DNA of 64,000 nucleotides from Galaxea fascicularis. Its lineage: Eukaryota; Cnidaria; Anthozoa; Scleractinia; Euphylliidae. This document shows positions 33,149 to 44,583 of the stretch, one piece after another (position 1 is the stretch's first letter; every line of letters starts with the position of its first letter). The notes beneath the pieces are model-generated. The model did no database searches and was not told the DNA's origin. It saw nothing but the letters and a program-made list of their open reading frames with translations. Where the stretch lies: NCBI GenBank assembly GCA_948470475.1, contig OX419346.1:18915417-18979416 (forward strand). The letters run 5' to 3'. The position numbers and the translations under genes are program-made.

Positions 33149-33309
33149 GATCGTTTTCACTCACGTGACCAGTGGCCATATGATGAATGAAACAAAAGAA
33201 AGTATTAATATAAAAATTCCCAGAGGGTTAGCCTGGTACACTAATATGGCCGCCATTCCTTTGTTTCGGTACACCAACATGGCCGCTGTGACGTCATGTG
33301 AAAACGATC
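33149..33309. mobile_element. TIR element, TGACGTCA/CACGTG family, copy 2
   Basis: Ends GATCGTTTTCACTCACGTGA and TGACGTCATGTGAAAACGATC are inverted repeats. The core holds GGCCATATGATG, AATATGGCCGCCATTC and CACCAACATGGCCGC. It lies in the presumed 3' UTR of GPCR 2. Inverted relative to the copy at 38647-38828. Confidence 0.75.
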
Positions 33310-33410
33310 TTAAAATTGCTCAGTTCTGATTGGTCGAGAGCACTACAATTTCAAAATCTCTTATTGAACTCCTATTATGTTTCTATGGCATCGGCATGCG
33401 AGCTAAGTCA

Positions 33411-33416
33411 AATAAA
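33411..33416 (+). terminator. Candidate polyadenylation signal of GPCR 2
   Basis: First AATAAA on the + strand after the GPCR 2 stop, about 293 bases downstream and beyond the TIR element. No downstream confirmation is possible from sequence alone. Confidence 0.4.
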
Positions 33417-33773
33417 ACCCATATATTACCCGGTAATCATGAATTGTACCGGTTGTTCTTTAATCAAGAAACAGGTTTGAGCGGTGAGCTTTGCCCCAAC
33501 TTTCTGACTCCTCCTTTTATGTTAAAGTCCAGAAAGATCTCACTTCCACAAACCGAAAAAATTTCATGTTTAGTTGTTACCCAGAATCCACAAACTTTAT
33601 TCGAAAAATAACAACCCAGGTTGTCCTATCGTCTCTGCCTGCAGGGGATAGGATTGTGGCGCCTATCGCCAAATCAGTTAATACGCACTCGAAATTTTCC
33701 GCGAAGAACTTATTTTCACTGTGGACATTACTTATCTATACAACGTCATTTCTGACAGTGACGAGTTCAAACT

Positions 33774-33955
33774 CTGTTGAAGTCCCGAATTTTTTTTAGG
33801 CTTCTTTACGCAATTGCTTAAATTGCGTTCACAGGAACATATAAACCCACAATTGACCTGCTTTCAAATGCCAGCGGCTTCATAGCTCAGTTGGTTAGAG
33901 CATCGCTCTGGCGATCGCGAGGCCACGGGTTCAAACCCCTGTACCCGGTTGTTCA
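33774..33955 (+). mobile_element. tRNA-derived SINE (body module plus tRNA-like head)
   Basis: The head at 33879-33950 has a perfect-looking A box (TAGCTCAGTTGGTTAGAGC) and B box (GGTTCAAACCC). The acceptor and anticodon arms do not fold into a tRNA: the anticodon region makes a 4-nt loop, and the 3' end does not pair with the 5' end. The preceding 33774-33840 repeats the SINE body seen at about 20000. It is therefore a SINE or tRNA relic, not a working tRNA gene. Confidence 0.65.
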
Positions 33956-35361
33956 CCCTCCCTTTTCACCTTCCTAATCAAGCAGTAAAAACTATTATTC
34001 TAAATGCCTTTCAAGTTACACTAGAATGATACTGAGACTGGCATAATCTTCTTTCCACCACCACTTATACTCAATCAAATGGGAGAGAACCGTTCTGTTT
34101 AAGAAGTGCGCAAATGTTATTCATTGCATAACCTGTACGTTTTGCAAAAAGGTCATACATTGGCGAAACAGGAATACGACTATAGCCAGACAACCCATTC
34201 CGTGAACACCTTCGCGATGTGGAGAAAGTTGACAAGAACGCATCCAAACCAGTCGCCCCTTCCAAAAAACACATTTCCCTTTTTTTTTAAAAATATATTT
34301 GTATATATAGACCTACCTGGATCCAAAGAGATGCATATCGAAAATTGTAGCATTTTGACCGGTCCGGGAATCAGGCAGAAGTGCGACATGTTTAATTCCG
34401 ACGGGCCCGTCAAACACACCCAGGCAACAGACAGGAGAAAAAGAGAAGGAAAAGAGAAAAAAGCAACATTTGCACTCCTATTCTTTATATTGGCTACTTT
34501 GGAGAGTGCGCTTAGCGTTCCAGTTCCTGTTGCGAAAGAAGCAAAGTCTGTAGTGAAACTGCGTAACTGCAAAATAGTAAGGAATTCCAAGATCTGATCT
34601 TAATTCTACAGATTACATAGATCTTAGCTGACTTAAACATTACTTTCATGCTTAAAGATTTTATTTAGCTGGCTTTTAAAAATCGGTTCACGCTTTGAAT
34701 AAAAATCATCTCAATACGGGCATGCGACAAAGAAGCCTTTGCCCACTATTCACAGAATGCTGCAAAAAATGAATTTGAATTGCAAATACGCGAAAAATTA
34801 ATATTCAATTCTTGTGTTTTTGCTCTCACTTTCGCTGAAAGCCAAGAACGACAAGCGAAAGCTGCGCTAACCGTCTTCTGTAAGTCTTTTCGCTCAAAGA
34901 GAATCACATGTTTAAGTCTTAAACTGGACATGGTTCGCGGCTGACTCTACGAATGATGGCTTGTGTGGCAAGGATGGGACTACAACTTTGCCCTGAGGAG
35001 CTAGTGATGATTTCAACACGTAGTTGCACTGAAGTAGAACTTCATTTCGCTTCATGGTATCTTTCCTTCACGAGAGGTAACTAAAACTGTTGAAATATAT
35101 TTGCTCATGTGGTATTTGGAAGTTCACGGTTCACACTGACTTTTTAAAACAATCAGTTCTCTAGGAGAGCTTAAGGATATGAGCTCATTTTTTGTCAATA
35201 AGGCGCAAAGTAAATGGCAGTTTGGCCACAATCATCCCATATTTAACGGGCGCAAGTAGAATAAAACCATTCATTGAAAACAACCAAGAAATAGTACTTG
35301 ATTTTATTGATTTCTTTTCCTAAACAAACCAGTAAAGATTCAGTCCATGGCCGGTGTCGGC
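33956..35361. other. Intergenic, no supported gene
   Basis: Two overlapping open frames (34106-34597 + and 34180-34590 -) of 130-160 codons exist, but neither has a recognisable domain or biased codon pattern. Nothing else stands out. Confidence 0.4.
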
Positions 35362-35491
35362 AAGATTTCCGCAGAGGTCCCTACATTAATTATGCATGTA
35401 TTTTGTGACTCAAACTCAATTCGTTTTTGGAACAGGGTTAGTATGACAGTGATGCATGTATAATTAATGTAGGGACCTCTGCGGAAATCTT
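35362..35491. mobile_element. Foldback MITE with 39-bp arms
   Basis: AAGATTTCCGCAGAGGTCCC through TACATTAATTATGCATGTA at 35362-35400 is answered at 35453-35491 by an almost exact reverse complement around a 52-bp loop. No ORF. Confidence 0.85.
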
Positions 35492-36454
35492 TCCCACCAA
35501 ATACCGGTTTAGTTTATCTTTAGGCTTGGCATGCCATACAAAATCTGTATCCACCACTAGACAATAGGGGTGAAATACTGTGAGGGGTGGAGGTGGGAGT
35601 ACCTTTCATCTCTTAAGGCGGGGATACACCCGAAAGCCGTTTTTACACCGCTTAAAATCGGTTTGATGGAAATATCTCGTTCGCGTTTCAAGCAATACAA
35701 AAACCCTATGCTCAAAACACAAATCAATGTTTTGGGGTGTTTTGGAAATTTTTGGGTGATTTTTAGGTATATTTGGGAGAAGATAGTTTTTCTCAAAAGA
35801 GTAGTAAAATTTGGAGAAATAAGGAATAGTTCGGATTTAATGTAGTTTAAAAATTAGGATTTGAAGTTAAAAATTGATATATGGACACCCAAACAGTCCC
35901 CTATCAACCTGGTGTGCTCTTGGGTTGGCGCAACTGTCTGTTGGTGTTCCGAAAATAATTTTCCTTAGTCTATCCCTTCTTTAAACGTCTTAAAGAGCCA
36001 TTCAGATTCAGGTGTACCCCAACCTAAAGCCCCTGGCCGAATTTATGGTTCCCGTGTGATGCCATCGAAATTCTAGAATAACAAATAAGGGTATAATGTT
36101 GAAAAAATATTTGAGGAAAGTTGCTTGCAGTTAGTATGATCTGCTTTATTACATCTACAAACTTTTGGACACCAATATAGACTGGCTAGGTCTTGTAATT
36201 TTCAGATGGTTATTTTCACCATAACTGTGTTCTGTGAAGTTCAATATAAGAAGAAATGGTTGCCTCATCGTTACTCGTTATTAATTTTTATCTCCATTGA
36301 AATCCTATGTCCACACAACCCCATAGCCCCATAGCTATAGTCTTGAGCTGGTAGTTTATATTGATTTCGGAGTCTCAACAGATGCATTAATTACTGTGAA
36401 TTGGTGTGTATGTCGTGTAAGACGTGTTGGACTGTCGCATGGCTGTGTAAAAGG

Positions 36455-36792
36455 TGGCATAAAAACACTAGCGCAACAGCCCATACTAACACTGAGAAAC
36501 ACTAGCGCGAGAGTGAGAGAAACACTAGCACAGCCCATCGAAACACTAACAAACACTACCGGAAGAGTCCATGAAAACCTTAAGAAACTCTGACTAGCGC
36601 AAGAGTCCATGAAAACCTTAAGAAACTCTGACTAGCGCAAGAGTCCATCCAAACACTAAAACCCTAACGTAAAACTGAGTCCATGCAAACATTGAGACAC
36701 ACTACTGCAACAGTCCATACAAACACTGAGAAACACTAACATAAGAGTCCATACAAATACTAAGAAAACCTAATGCAAAAGTCTGAGAAACA
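36455..36792 (+). repeat. Degenerate minisatellite, ~40-bp unit
   Basis: Eight or more diverged copies of a unit like GAGTCCATACAAACACTGAG followed by AAACACTAGCGCAA. Two adjacent copies near 36563-36645 (AGAGTCCATGAAAACCTTAA followed by GAAACTCTGACTAGCGCA) are nearly identical, which indicates recent unequal exchange. Unit length drifts by indels. Non-coding. Confidence 0.8.
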
Positions 36793-36955
36793 CCTTCAGA
36801 CGTTCCCAATTCCTGACCGTACAATGGAAGGCAGAGTTGTTAACAGCGTTTTGTCGGCAGTCAGTATTTATAAATCTCGTCCAATTTAGACCTGATTTTC
36901 CTTTGAACCTAGTTATGCAAAGCACGGTCAACAAAAGCTTGGATTCGTACTTTAT

Positions 36956-37639
36956 ATACCGTAAACTGCCTCTTGTAAGCCCATCCGCTTATAAGCCCCT
37001 CCCCCCCCCCCCCCCCCGGGTTATAGGCCCACCTACATGCAAACAAAAAAATACATCCGATTATTAGCCCCCTTCCAGTTTTTCTTGTTGTATTCATATT
37101 AAGCACTCCCAGTAAACACTATTACTTAATTAATGGAAAAGATTACGGAGCAATAACTTTGCTACCATTTTATTATTAATAATCTTTATATCTTTATTTC
37201 AACATTTCGCGAAATTCTTTGAAGTAACTGTTCATTGTTCTCCTGTAATGTTACAGTGGGATTCATTTACAACTTCGTTTCAAAGTTCACTGTGAACTAG
37301 ACATTAAAACTTTAACTAATGACAGCGGGGATGAGCTCTGAACTTCCGTTTTGTTGGGCTCCGGTTACGTTCGTGTTCTTACAGTTTTGATTTTGTTTTG
37401 AAATTTAACTGAATTCGATTTATTGCTGCCTTTTTAGGCTTCAATTGTAAGAGTAATAATTTTAAATCATACGTCGATCAAAAGTGCTGTTGCTCATTTC
37501 GAAACGTTTTTTTTTTCGTCCGCTTATAAGCCCATCCGGATATAAGCCCCCCACCCCCCCCCCCCGCGTTTATAAGCCCACCCAAAACCCCTTACGAACT
37601 TGTATAAGCCCAGGGCTTATAAGCGGCAGTTTACGGTAT
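36956..37639. mobile_element. TIR element 'TACCGTAAACTGCC'
   Basis: The left end TACCGTAAACTGCCTCTTGT and the right end, reverse complement TACCGTAAACTGCCGCTTAT, are inverted repeats of about 30 bp. Subterminal TATAAGCCC motifs recur on both sides together with two C-runs (about 36999-37017 and 37555-37565), so the ends are repeated internally near 37510-37580. The core of about 450 bp shows no transposase. Confidence 0.8.
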
Positions 37640-38646
37640 TTGAGAATTTTGAGTGAAGCTGAGCTTTATTTCCTCTATACATGTACTTTGAAACCGTTTT
37701 AAAAATGAACGGGCTCGCGATTGTTGACCTCTTTGCAGTTTTAGTTTGTGTTCAAAGTCCTCTATCTCTTTGGCCAGCGGTTGGGTCTCGGCGACCAACC
37801 GGCGCGGCGCCCGGCTGGAGGACTTTGGGCACGAGATTGGCTGAGTTAACATAGAGTAAGCTTTATATTTATTTATTTTCACTGATACAGTTGCATTTTT
37901 CAAATGGAGTGTTTTCGACGGGTTAAAAATTGGATTTTCACTTCGCGACAAAGGAAGCGCCATATTTTTCTTAAGTGTTTGTACCCATCTCAAGAACATT
38001 TTACATCAAGGTTTGGGCATACGAGGCGTTTAAGGGCGTCGTGGCCTTCATTCTTGACTGATATATAATACTAGCACATGAAAACTAAACAAACAACCCA
38101 AAGCAGTACGATCGCAATTGATTTGTAGCAGGTCTTGTTGGGTTTTAAATTAGAAAATATTTTTCTGCAGAAATGCTTGATTATACGGAGCCAGTTATGA
38201 GACATGGCGGGGTCCTGGACCAAAAACGCTCTCGAGGACTCAACTGAATAATATATACTTTTGGGCGGCACACAATTACAGAGTTGTGCCTTGTAGGTTA
38301 TTGGTCACCAGTTCCCCGCCGAAAACTCGCTTGTTATTTTTAGTATGTCATAACCTTTTTAGATAAGTCGGTTAAAACTAAGCACTCTTTTCTTTTTTTT
38401 CAAAGCACAATCAGAAAAGGAATCCCTTCACTGATGAAAAATCTAATCGAAAAAAAAAAAACACAGGCCTTTAACTATGATGGTATTAATTACTTCTTTC
38501 TAAATACAGTGGTTTTCAATTCAGTGTCAAAAGTAATTTGCGTTTGCTTTGGTTTGCTTTACCAAGCTCTGTGATTGGTTGATAAAACTCGCGGCACTTT
38601 CTCAGCCAATGAGAAGCAAAACCAAAACCAATCGCTGCACGCGCAA
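37640..38646. other. Intergenic, nothing recognised
   Basis: One open frame on the - strand at 37631-37999 has no domain resemblance. No repeats beyond short A/T runs were seen. Confidence 0.4.
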
Positions 38647-38828
38647 TATAGAGCGTTTTCATATGACGTCACGGAGGCCATGTTGGTGTACCAGAACAAA
38701 GGAACGGCGGCCATATTGGTGAACCAGGCTGACCCTCTGGGAATTGAACTTTATTTTTTATGCAAATACTTTCTTTTGTTCCATTTAACCAATATGGCCG
38801 CTATTCACGTGAGTGAAAACGCTCTATA
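38647..38828. mobile_element. TIR element, TGACGTCA/CACGTG family, copy 3
   Basis: TATAGAGCGTTTTCA at both ends (inverted), then ATGACGTCACGGAGGCCATG at the left and GGCCGCTATTCACGTGAGTG at the right. Best-preserved of three family members in the window. Confidence 0.82.
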
Positions 38829-39641
38829 CTTTCATCTACGCATAAACCACCCTTTGTTAATAAACTGTGGCTATATAATGTTCAAACTGACCATGGTTGC
38901 TAAAAAGTTGTGTTGGTATATGAAATTAACGGAAAAGCTATTCTTCGTAAACTCTGCAATTTTGAGTGGTACATTTTGCCGAATAACTCGAATACGGGAT
39001 ATCGCCCAGCCCTGAAACTTTGCATTTTGTTTATTTATTACTCTTCTAAAATATCTTAATTTCTTGACTTAATCTATTGAATGGTTGGTTATTTTATTTT
39101 TTAACTTGCGTGACTTCCACGCGACTGAAAACCAAGAATAGTATACTTGTGTAGATTAAGAGTCGTGTAAGATAAAATTGGTTTTCTTATTACACTATAA
39201 ACATCAACTATGTTTCATCCTATAAAACATCGTCTGGTTGTTTTCAGCTTGTTTTAAATATCGTTATTAACTGAGGTTTTGTCATTAGGTAAACTTTCTG
39301 TGTCAATTAATGGTTTTCAAACAATTCAAAAATCTGGTTCTTATCGTAATATTTACTAGCACCTTATTCAAAGACGTTTGATAAAACAATGGGTTTTAGA
39401 AGGGGCAAAATAAATTCTGACAACATAATTTAAGCATTCCTTTAAGTCTAACATGAAGACGTCGGATTAACGTCGGTATCTGGGAAACTGCGTTCTCACC
39501 GCTCCCCTAACCCAACATTGACACTAACGTATTAACCTATTATAACTTGTTGGGTCAAGGGAGGGGTCGGTGCGGAGTAACCCAGATACTGACATTGAAA
39601 AAACTCTATAAATCTGTGGCTCATATTCCAATACTCCTGCT

Positions 39642-42600
39642 TCAGTTATCAAAAGAGTAACTTCTAAGAAACGAATATTTTTTCATTTCCTCATATACTC
39701 TCCTTTTCTGTTCCGCAGGCCACTCCACAAAATTTCGTGTTATTGAAGGGTCTGAGTCCACTGTGTCCGCGCAGTCCTGGATATAGTTCTCCGAGCACTC
39801 AATATCCAGGAAAGCGCATATTTTTCTGAGGGTGTCCGATGGATGTTTGACTATGTCCATACTGGGAATATCAAGAACTTGGCCTGGGAGACGCATTCTG
39901 GCCTTGTTGCTTCCCTCGGCCCAATGGAAATACTGGCTTATTTTATCGTTCATTATTTCTACTGGCGCGGCAATCTGCTGATAAAGATCAGAAAGAGAAG
40001 AAGTAAATAGGTACAAATAAGACACGTTTTACACACCTGGCCCCGGTTGTTCAAAGGCTGGATAGCACAATCCAACGGATAAATATCTATCCAGTGGATA
40101 GTGCAATTAACTTTCCCAATACTTATCCGCTGGGTAGTGAATTATACGGTGGATAGCGCTATCCAACGTTTGAACAACTGGGGCCTGGAATAATGATAAT
40201 AATGACGATGACGATGATGATGATGATAATGGTGATGATGACGATGACGATGATGACGATAACAAAAAAGGAAGTAACGCAATATAACAGTCACTGTCGG
40301 AAAGATAGCAACAATAAGGAGAAAATAATTCCTGAATTCAATTTTTTTTCTGTTGGTGTAATTGCGCCTCTTCCATTCACAAAAGTCAAAGGATATCCAG
40401 CCAAAGCAGTTTGAACATCACCTGATGATTATCAGCCGGGTCGAATTATCTAATATGAAAATAATAGAGTACATTATGCGCCATGTATGTTGAAAGACAT
40501 GATTTTTCTCATCCGACGTACATGAACTTATGTTCAGCAGGATCTCTGCTGTGAAAGAGTTACGAATGTCGAGTGGAACGTGACCAAATTTTCAGACCTT
40601 AATTCATCATATTATACCTTAACCTCGTGTTCTCCATCACGCCCTTTGATTTGCCTATGTTGCAAAACCATTGTGGCAATATTGTCAAATGGGTTTCTAA
40701 TGACGTGAATAAACTTCACGTTGGTACCAGTTTCCTTCTCCAAACGACGCACAGCATCTATAGCATCCGGTTTCATCATTGATCCAGCTGTGAAGGCACC
40801 CGCCTTGTCCCCTACTACCTGTGGGTCAAAAAAAAAAGAGTGGTTTGTTCAGTGATTTGTTCCTTTGTTATCATCAACATCATCACCATCATTGTCGTTA
40901 TCATTATCGTCACCGTCGCCATCATCACTTCCGCTACCAACTTAATTGTCATGGTCATCGTCATCGTTATCGCCACCACCACCATCATCCTAGTATGGCG
41001 TCTCACAATCACTCCACCTCCGATCCCGAGGAGGAGTGCCTTCCCATTACCCTTATCCCTCCCTTCCCTATAAACAATGTCCTAAGGAGGCCCCGATACC
41101 CAGGATAAGGCATAACAATCTTTGTTTTCATCGCTTTTAAGTGTGCATTCTTTAGAGAATGGTTTACGCGCGACTCCTAGCCCCTGTTTCTAGAAAAAAA
41201 AACCCGTGATCATCCCCTTCTCTCTTGAACCCAAGTGAGCAGTAGAAATCGAGCCTATAAATGGCATGGAAAAGCTCTGTACTACGTAAGAGTGGCATGG
41301 GGTTCTCACCCAACGCCCCTCAGAGCTTCCAGTGCTGTTGTCATGCATGGGTTTGCTGACCGCAACCCTCACCCCGTATACTAAGTCTTGCTTTACCTCA
41401 ATATAACCATCATATCGACCTTGCCACTGGTTGGGAACATAATACCCGTAGCTAGTAGACTTGTTCACGACGCTGCCATCAAACACATGAGATCGTCTAC
41501 CTCTTTGAATAGCGCGCTCTGAAGCTCTAAACATTGAATCATAATACGAGTAAATTGATCCTGTCCATTTACTCGGATTTGATTTCCATCTGGAGAAAGC
41601 CATAGTTTCGTCTGATACCACCATATGTGGATGAGCGTCCAATAGAGACCCAAGCAGGCTGTGACGACTTCGCGGATAACCAATGAAAAATAAGATGGCT
41701 TTCACGTGACCATACGCTTTGTGCAAGTCGCTGTCGGAGACTTCTTCATCTGTGAATAAAATAAAATAAAAGGAGTTTAACCATTAAAAACCTAATATCA
41801 AGATGTATATATATTCTCCACACCCTTTACCATGTATTTTCTATGGTAATGATAATGAGAATTTGTTAATCAATCAGGACCATTGTCTTGATTGTTTAAC
41901 AAATTATTTACAATTATTACTTGTTGATCACTTCCTTTTTTCTTGCAACCTTTCTGGTTGATTGAGCAGTGTCATTATCAGGAGAAATTAAACATTGATC
42001 ATTTTTTAGGGTTAAAGTGTATTCTTCGTGGTTAGAAGACCTCTGCCTGGAGCTGATTATTAAAATTTTAAGTATTCTAATTGGTATTAATGAGCCCTGA
42101 AATAAATTCATGTCGGCTGCGTGATCAAAGTGGTGATGTATTTCGAAATGTCCTATATAAGAGAAGGACAGGAACCCATCACTGGGAGCGTACAACTCCC
42201 ATACTAAGCCTATATCACGGCATTTTTACAGAGCGATTTATTTTTAGACTATCTTTCCCGTGAAAAAAGGCAGTTCCGGTACACGCGATACGGCATCATC
42301 ATTACCTTTCTTTTGTTCTAAAGTTTCTTAGTTTCGCAGAGAAACTTTAGAACAAAAGAAAGGTCGAGGAAAAGTTTCGCACAAGAGAATGGGGCTCCTG
42401 AGGGAGTCCCATAGTTGCGGAAAATTCAATCTAAAAATGAATCGGTCTGTGAAAACGCCGTGACAGGAATATAGGGCAGTTGTACGCTCCTACTGATGGG
42501 CTCCTGGGAAGGACCATTAGAAAAATTATGGGGGGTGGTGAGGGATTTTCAGTTTGCAAGATTTTTGTTTTCACCCATTGCTTGTGCAGGAATGATTTGT

Positions 42601-44583
42601 TTTGCGGGTCCATAGCTTTTCTTTTCTTTACCTTCTTCTTTGCACGATCTATTTTCTTGTCCTTTTACATTGCATGAATTTTTTTTGGGGGGGCTTTTCC
42701 CAACCCTCCCCCCCCCCCGCATCCTTCTCACTTTTCTAACTGTCCAATAAAATAGGAGGTGGTAACATACAGCTTTTCAAATACTGTACATTCACTTTTA
42801 ATTTCTCACCTTCTGCAGCCTCTGCTTCCTGCTTTGGCGGCATAAGCTTCTCGTTTGTTAGCTCGTTTTCCACTGGTGCCGTCGACGTAGAATCATCGTG
42901 CCAAACATCTTCGTCTTTTGAGATAGGAAAAAAATTCACAAAATAAATAAAAGAACAGTTTTATTCAATTTAGCTATAGTGTCAAAGGTAATCCACGTCC
43001 GCTTCGGTTCTGTTTTACTCCGCTCTGTGATTGGTTAACAAAACTCGCACTACTTTCTCAGCCAATGAGCGAGAAGCAAAACCAAGAGCAATCCCGAGTT
43101 GCATGCGGGGATTTTCCCGCGCTTGGCGCCTCGGTTCATTTACCTGCTTGCTTCTCTTGTGATTGGTCAGAGTAGTTGCTTTCGTTTCGGTTTTACGGCA
43201 CTCAATTGAAAAGCGTTCTATTCGTCAGTTGCTCCGTATGAAGTCTTCAATAAGGCTAACTGCAGACAGCGGGTATCATGCAAGTTTTAAGCCGGTGCCA
43301 CTTAGGACGGTGTTTCTTTAACAAAGTAATTTTGTATGCTTCATAAATATGCGGGTAAAGCAGGTTTTGGTGAAGACTACTGGGATCCAATCATAACATT
43401 AAGTCGTGCCATGCACTTTTTCTGGGTTACCTAAGCTTCTTTGAAAAAAAACGCAAGGCATCGATGCGCAGTTTAAAGAGGCTGTTTCTTGCTTTAGCAT
43501 CTCTGAAATTCAAAAATGTCGGGAAACTCCAAATTTTAATCTTGGATTCCAGCAATCTTCGCTAAGTTCTTATTTCTTACATAGTTAAATAAATTCCGCG
43601 AAAGATGCGTCGGTGTTTTGAGGCAGCGTTCGAACTTCGTTCCCGGGGTTTCCCGTCCCTAGCCTATTGGCATTTACCCAAAAACACGAAGTTGGATCAC
43701 CTGACTAACTGGTAGGTTTTTTGCCCTAGGGTAAAGGGTTTTAGGTACTTCAGTTTTTTGCCCCGTGCTGCTTCAAACACTGCCGTGGGAGGAGAAGTGA
43801 TAGATGTGCCGCTCCTTTAACCCTAAGAGTGATCAGCATGAAATTTTTCCTTATAACTTCAACGCTTTATAAAACAGAGTGGTCACGAGAATAAAGAACA
43901 GGATCACATATGATGAATTTGCTTGATATTTTAACAACTTCTCCCCACCACTTCTATAGATATATGTAGGGGTAGAAAACGAGAATTCAAATTGAGATCC
44001 TAGGGTTTAAGCTGCTGAGATACCGTTGAGTTCCAAAAATGGCGGTCCCATTACTTAAGGAATCAGCAGGGTCTTGACGAGTACTCGGCCTTGGATTTTC
44101 CAAGAATTAACAAAACGGCAATCGTCCTAGTTTGTTTCTGTGTAAAAATCATAATAAGTAGCTTCTTTAATAATGACTTGGTAATAAAAATTAACGATAA
44201 ACTAAACGAATTCGGAGAGGTCGAAATGGTCGTTCACTTTTATCGTTAATTTTTATTTGTACAAATCGGAATTAAACTGAATTTTCAAGTGTTCGAAACT
44301 CGAGATCCCTTTGAAACCTCAAGACTGTTTCTTAAGTATGGCGCCGCGAAACACTTCATACAATTTTTTTCAATGAAGAATTAAACAGTAATTTACACTG
44401 AGCAGTGGAAGAGAGTCGTAAGAGATTATTCTTACCATGATGGTAGTGGCTTGTTACGGGTTCATCCTTGACGTACTCAATCTTTTTGCTTGTCAAAGTT
44501 GCTAGGAGGAGAGCCAACAGTAATCCAATAATTACGCCAGCAACAAGTCCGCGAACTTGCCCAAATGACCGCGACGACCACAT
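39642..44583 (-). CDS. Sulfotransferase B, type II membrane protein (5 exons)
   Basis: Paralogue of sulfotransferase A. Exons on the - strand: 44436-44583, 42810-42914, 41397-41749, 40618-40818, 39642-39977 (stop 39642-39644). Phases 1, 1, 0, 0 are all consistent, giving about 380 residues. Exon 1 starts at ATG 44583 and carries the signal anchor (LVAGVIIGLLLALLLATL). Exon 2 encodes an acidic stem (DEDVWHDDSTSTAPVENE...KQEAEAAE) that A lacks. Exon 3 has the PAPS loop FIGYPRSRHSLLGSLLDAHP. Exon 4 has HVIRNPFDNIATM. Exon 5 ends FLRSYSFDN. The last acceptor is a CAGCAG tandem, so one residue may be optional. The luminal, Golgi-type topology and a glycan or protein substrate are inferred from the anchor; the acceptor is unknown. 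Confidence 0.87.
40039..40185. mobile_element. MITE in sulfotransferase B intron
   Basis: GGCCCCGGTTGTTCAAAGGC at the left and, reverse complemented, GGCCCCAGTTGTTCAAACGT at the right. Internal GGATAG/CTATCC units form further hairpins. About 147 bp, without an ORF. Confidence 0.82.
40188..40262 (+). repeat. (GAT)n/(GAC)n microsatellite
   Basis: Imperfect GATGAC/GATGAT tract directly abutting the preceding MITE, in the last intron of sulfotransferase B. Confidence 0.88.
40871..40990 (+). repeat. (ATC)n/(GTC)n imperfect microsatellite
   Basis: Compound ATC/GTT/GTC/ACC trinucleotide tract in the intron between the PAPS-loop exon and the RNPFDN exon of sulfotransferase B. Confidence 0.82.
42166..42515. 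mobile_element. Foldback element with perfect 25-bp central hairpin
   Basis: The outer arms (about 42166-42248 and 42432-42515) are imperfect inverted repeats, for example CGTACAACTCCC versus the reverse complement of GGGCAGTTGTACG, and CACGGCATTTTTACAGA versus its near complement. At the centre, ACCTTTCTTTTGTTCTAAAG followed by TTTCT (42304-42328) pairs perfectly with 42340-42364 around an 11-nt loop. Lies in sulfotransferase B intron 2. Confidence 0.82.
43814..44011 (+). mobile_element. 'TTTAACCCTAAGAGTGATCA' family element, copy 3
   Basis: Begins CTTTAACCCTAAGAGTGATC and ends CCTAGGGTTTAAG, so short terminal inverted repeats (TTTAACCCTA) are preserved. The best copy of the family in this window; inside sulfotransferase B intron 1. 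Confidence 0.75.

Noticed and set aside
33879..33950. A tRNA gene on the + strand
   Set aside because: A and B boxes are good, but the acceptor stem does not pair and the anticodon arm has a 4-nt loop. Linked SINE body sequence argues for a SINE.
34106..34597. 163-codon open frame (+) and 136-codon frame (-) over the same bases
   Set aside because: No recognisable domain, no paralogue in the window, and overlapping frames on both strands; treated as chance.
37484..37702. Proline-rich open frames near 36.9 and 37.5 kb
   Set aside because: Produced by C-runs and TATAAGCCC repeats of the TIR element at 36956-37639.
10974..40990. Conserved (GAT)n repeat in the same intron of both sulfotransferases
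   Set aside because: The tracts in the matching introns are on opposite strands (GAT versus ATC on +) and at different distances from exons, so they are independent microsatellites.
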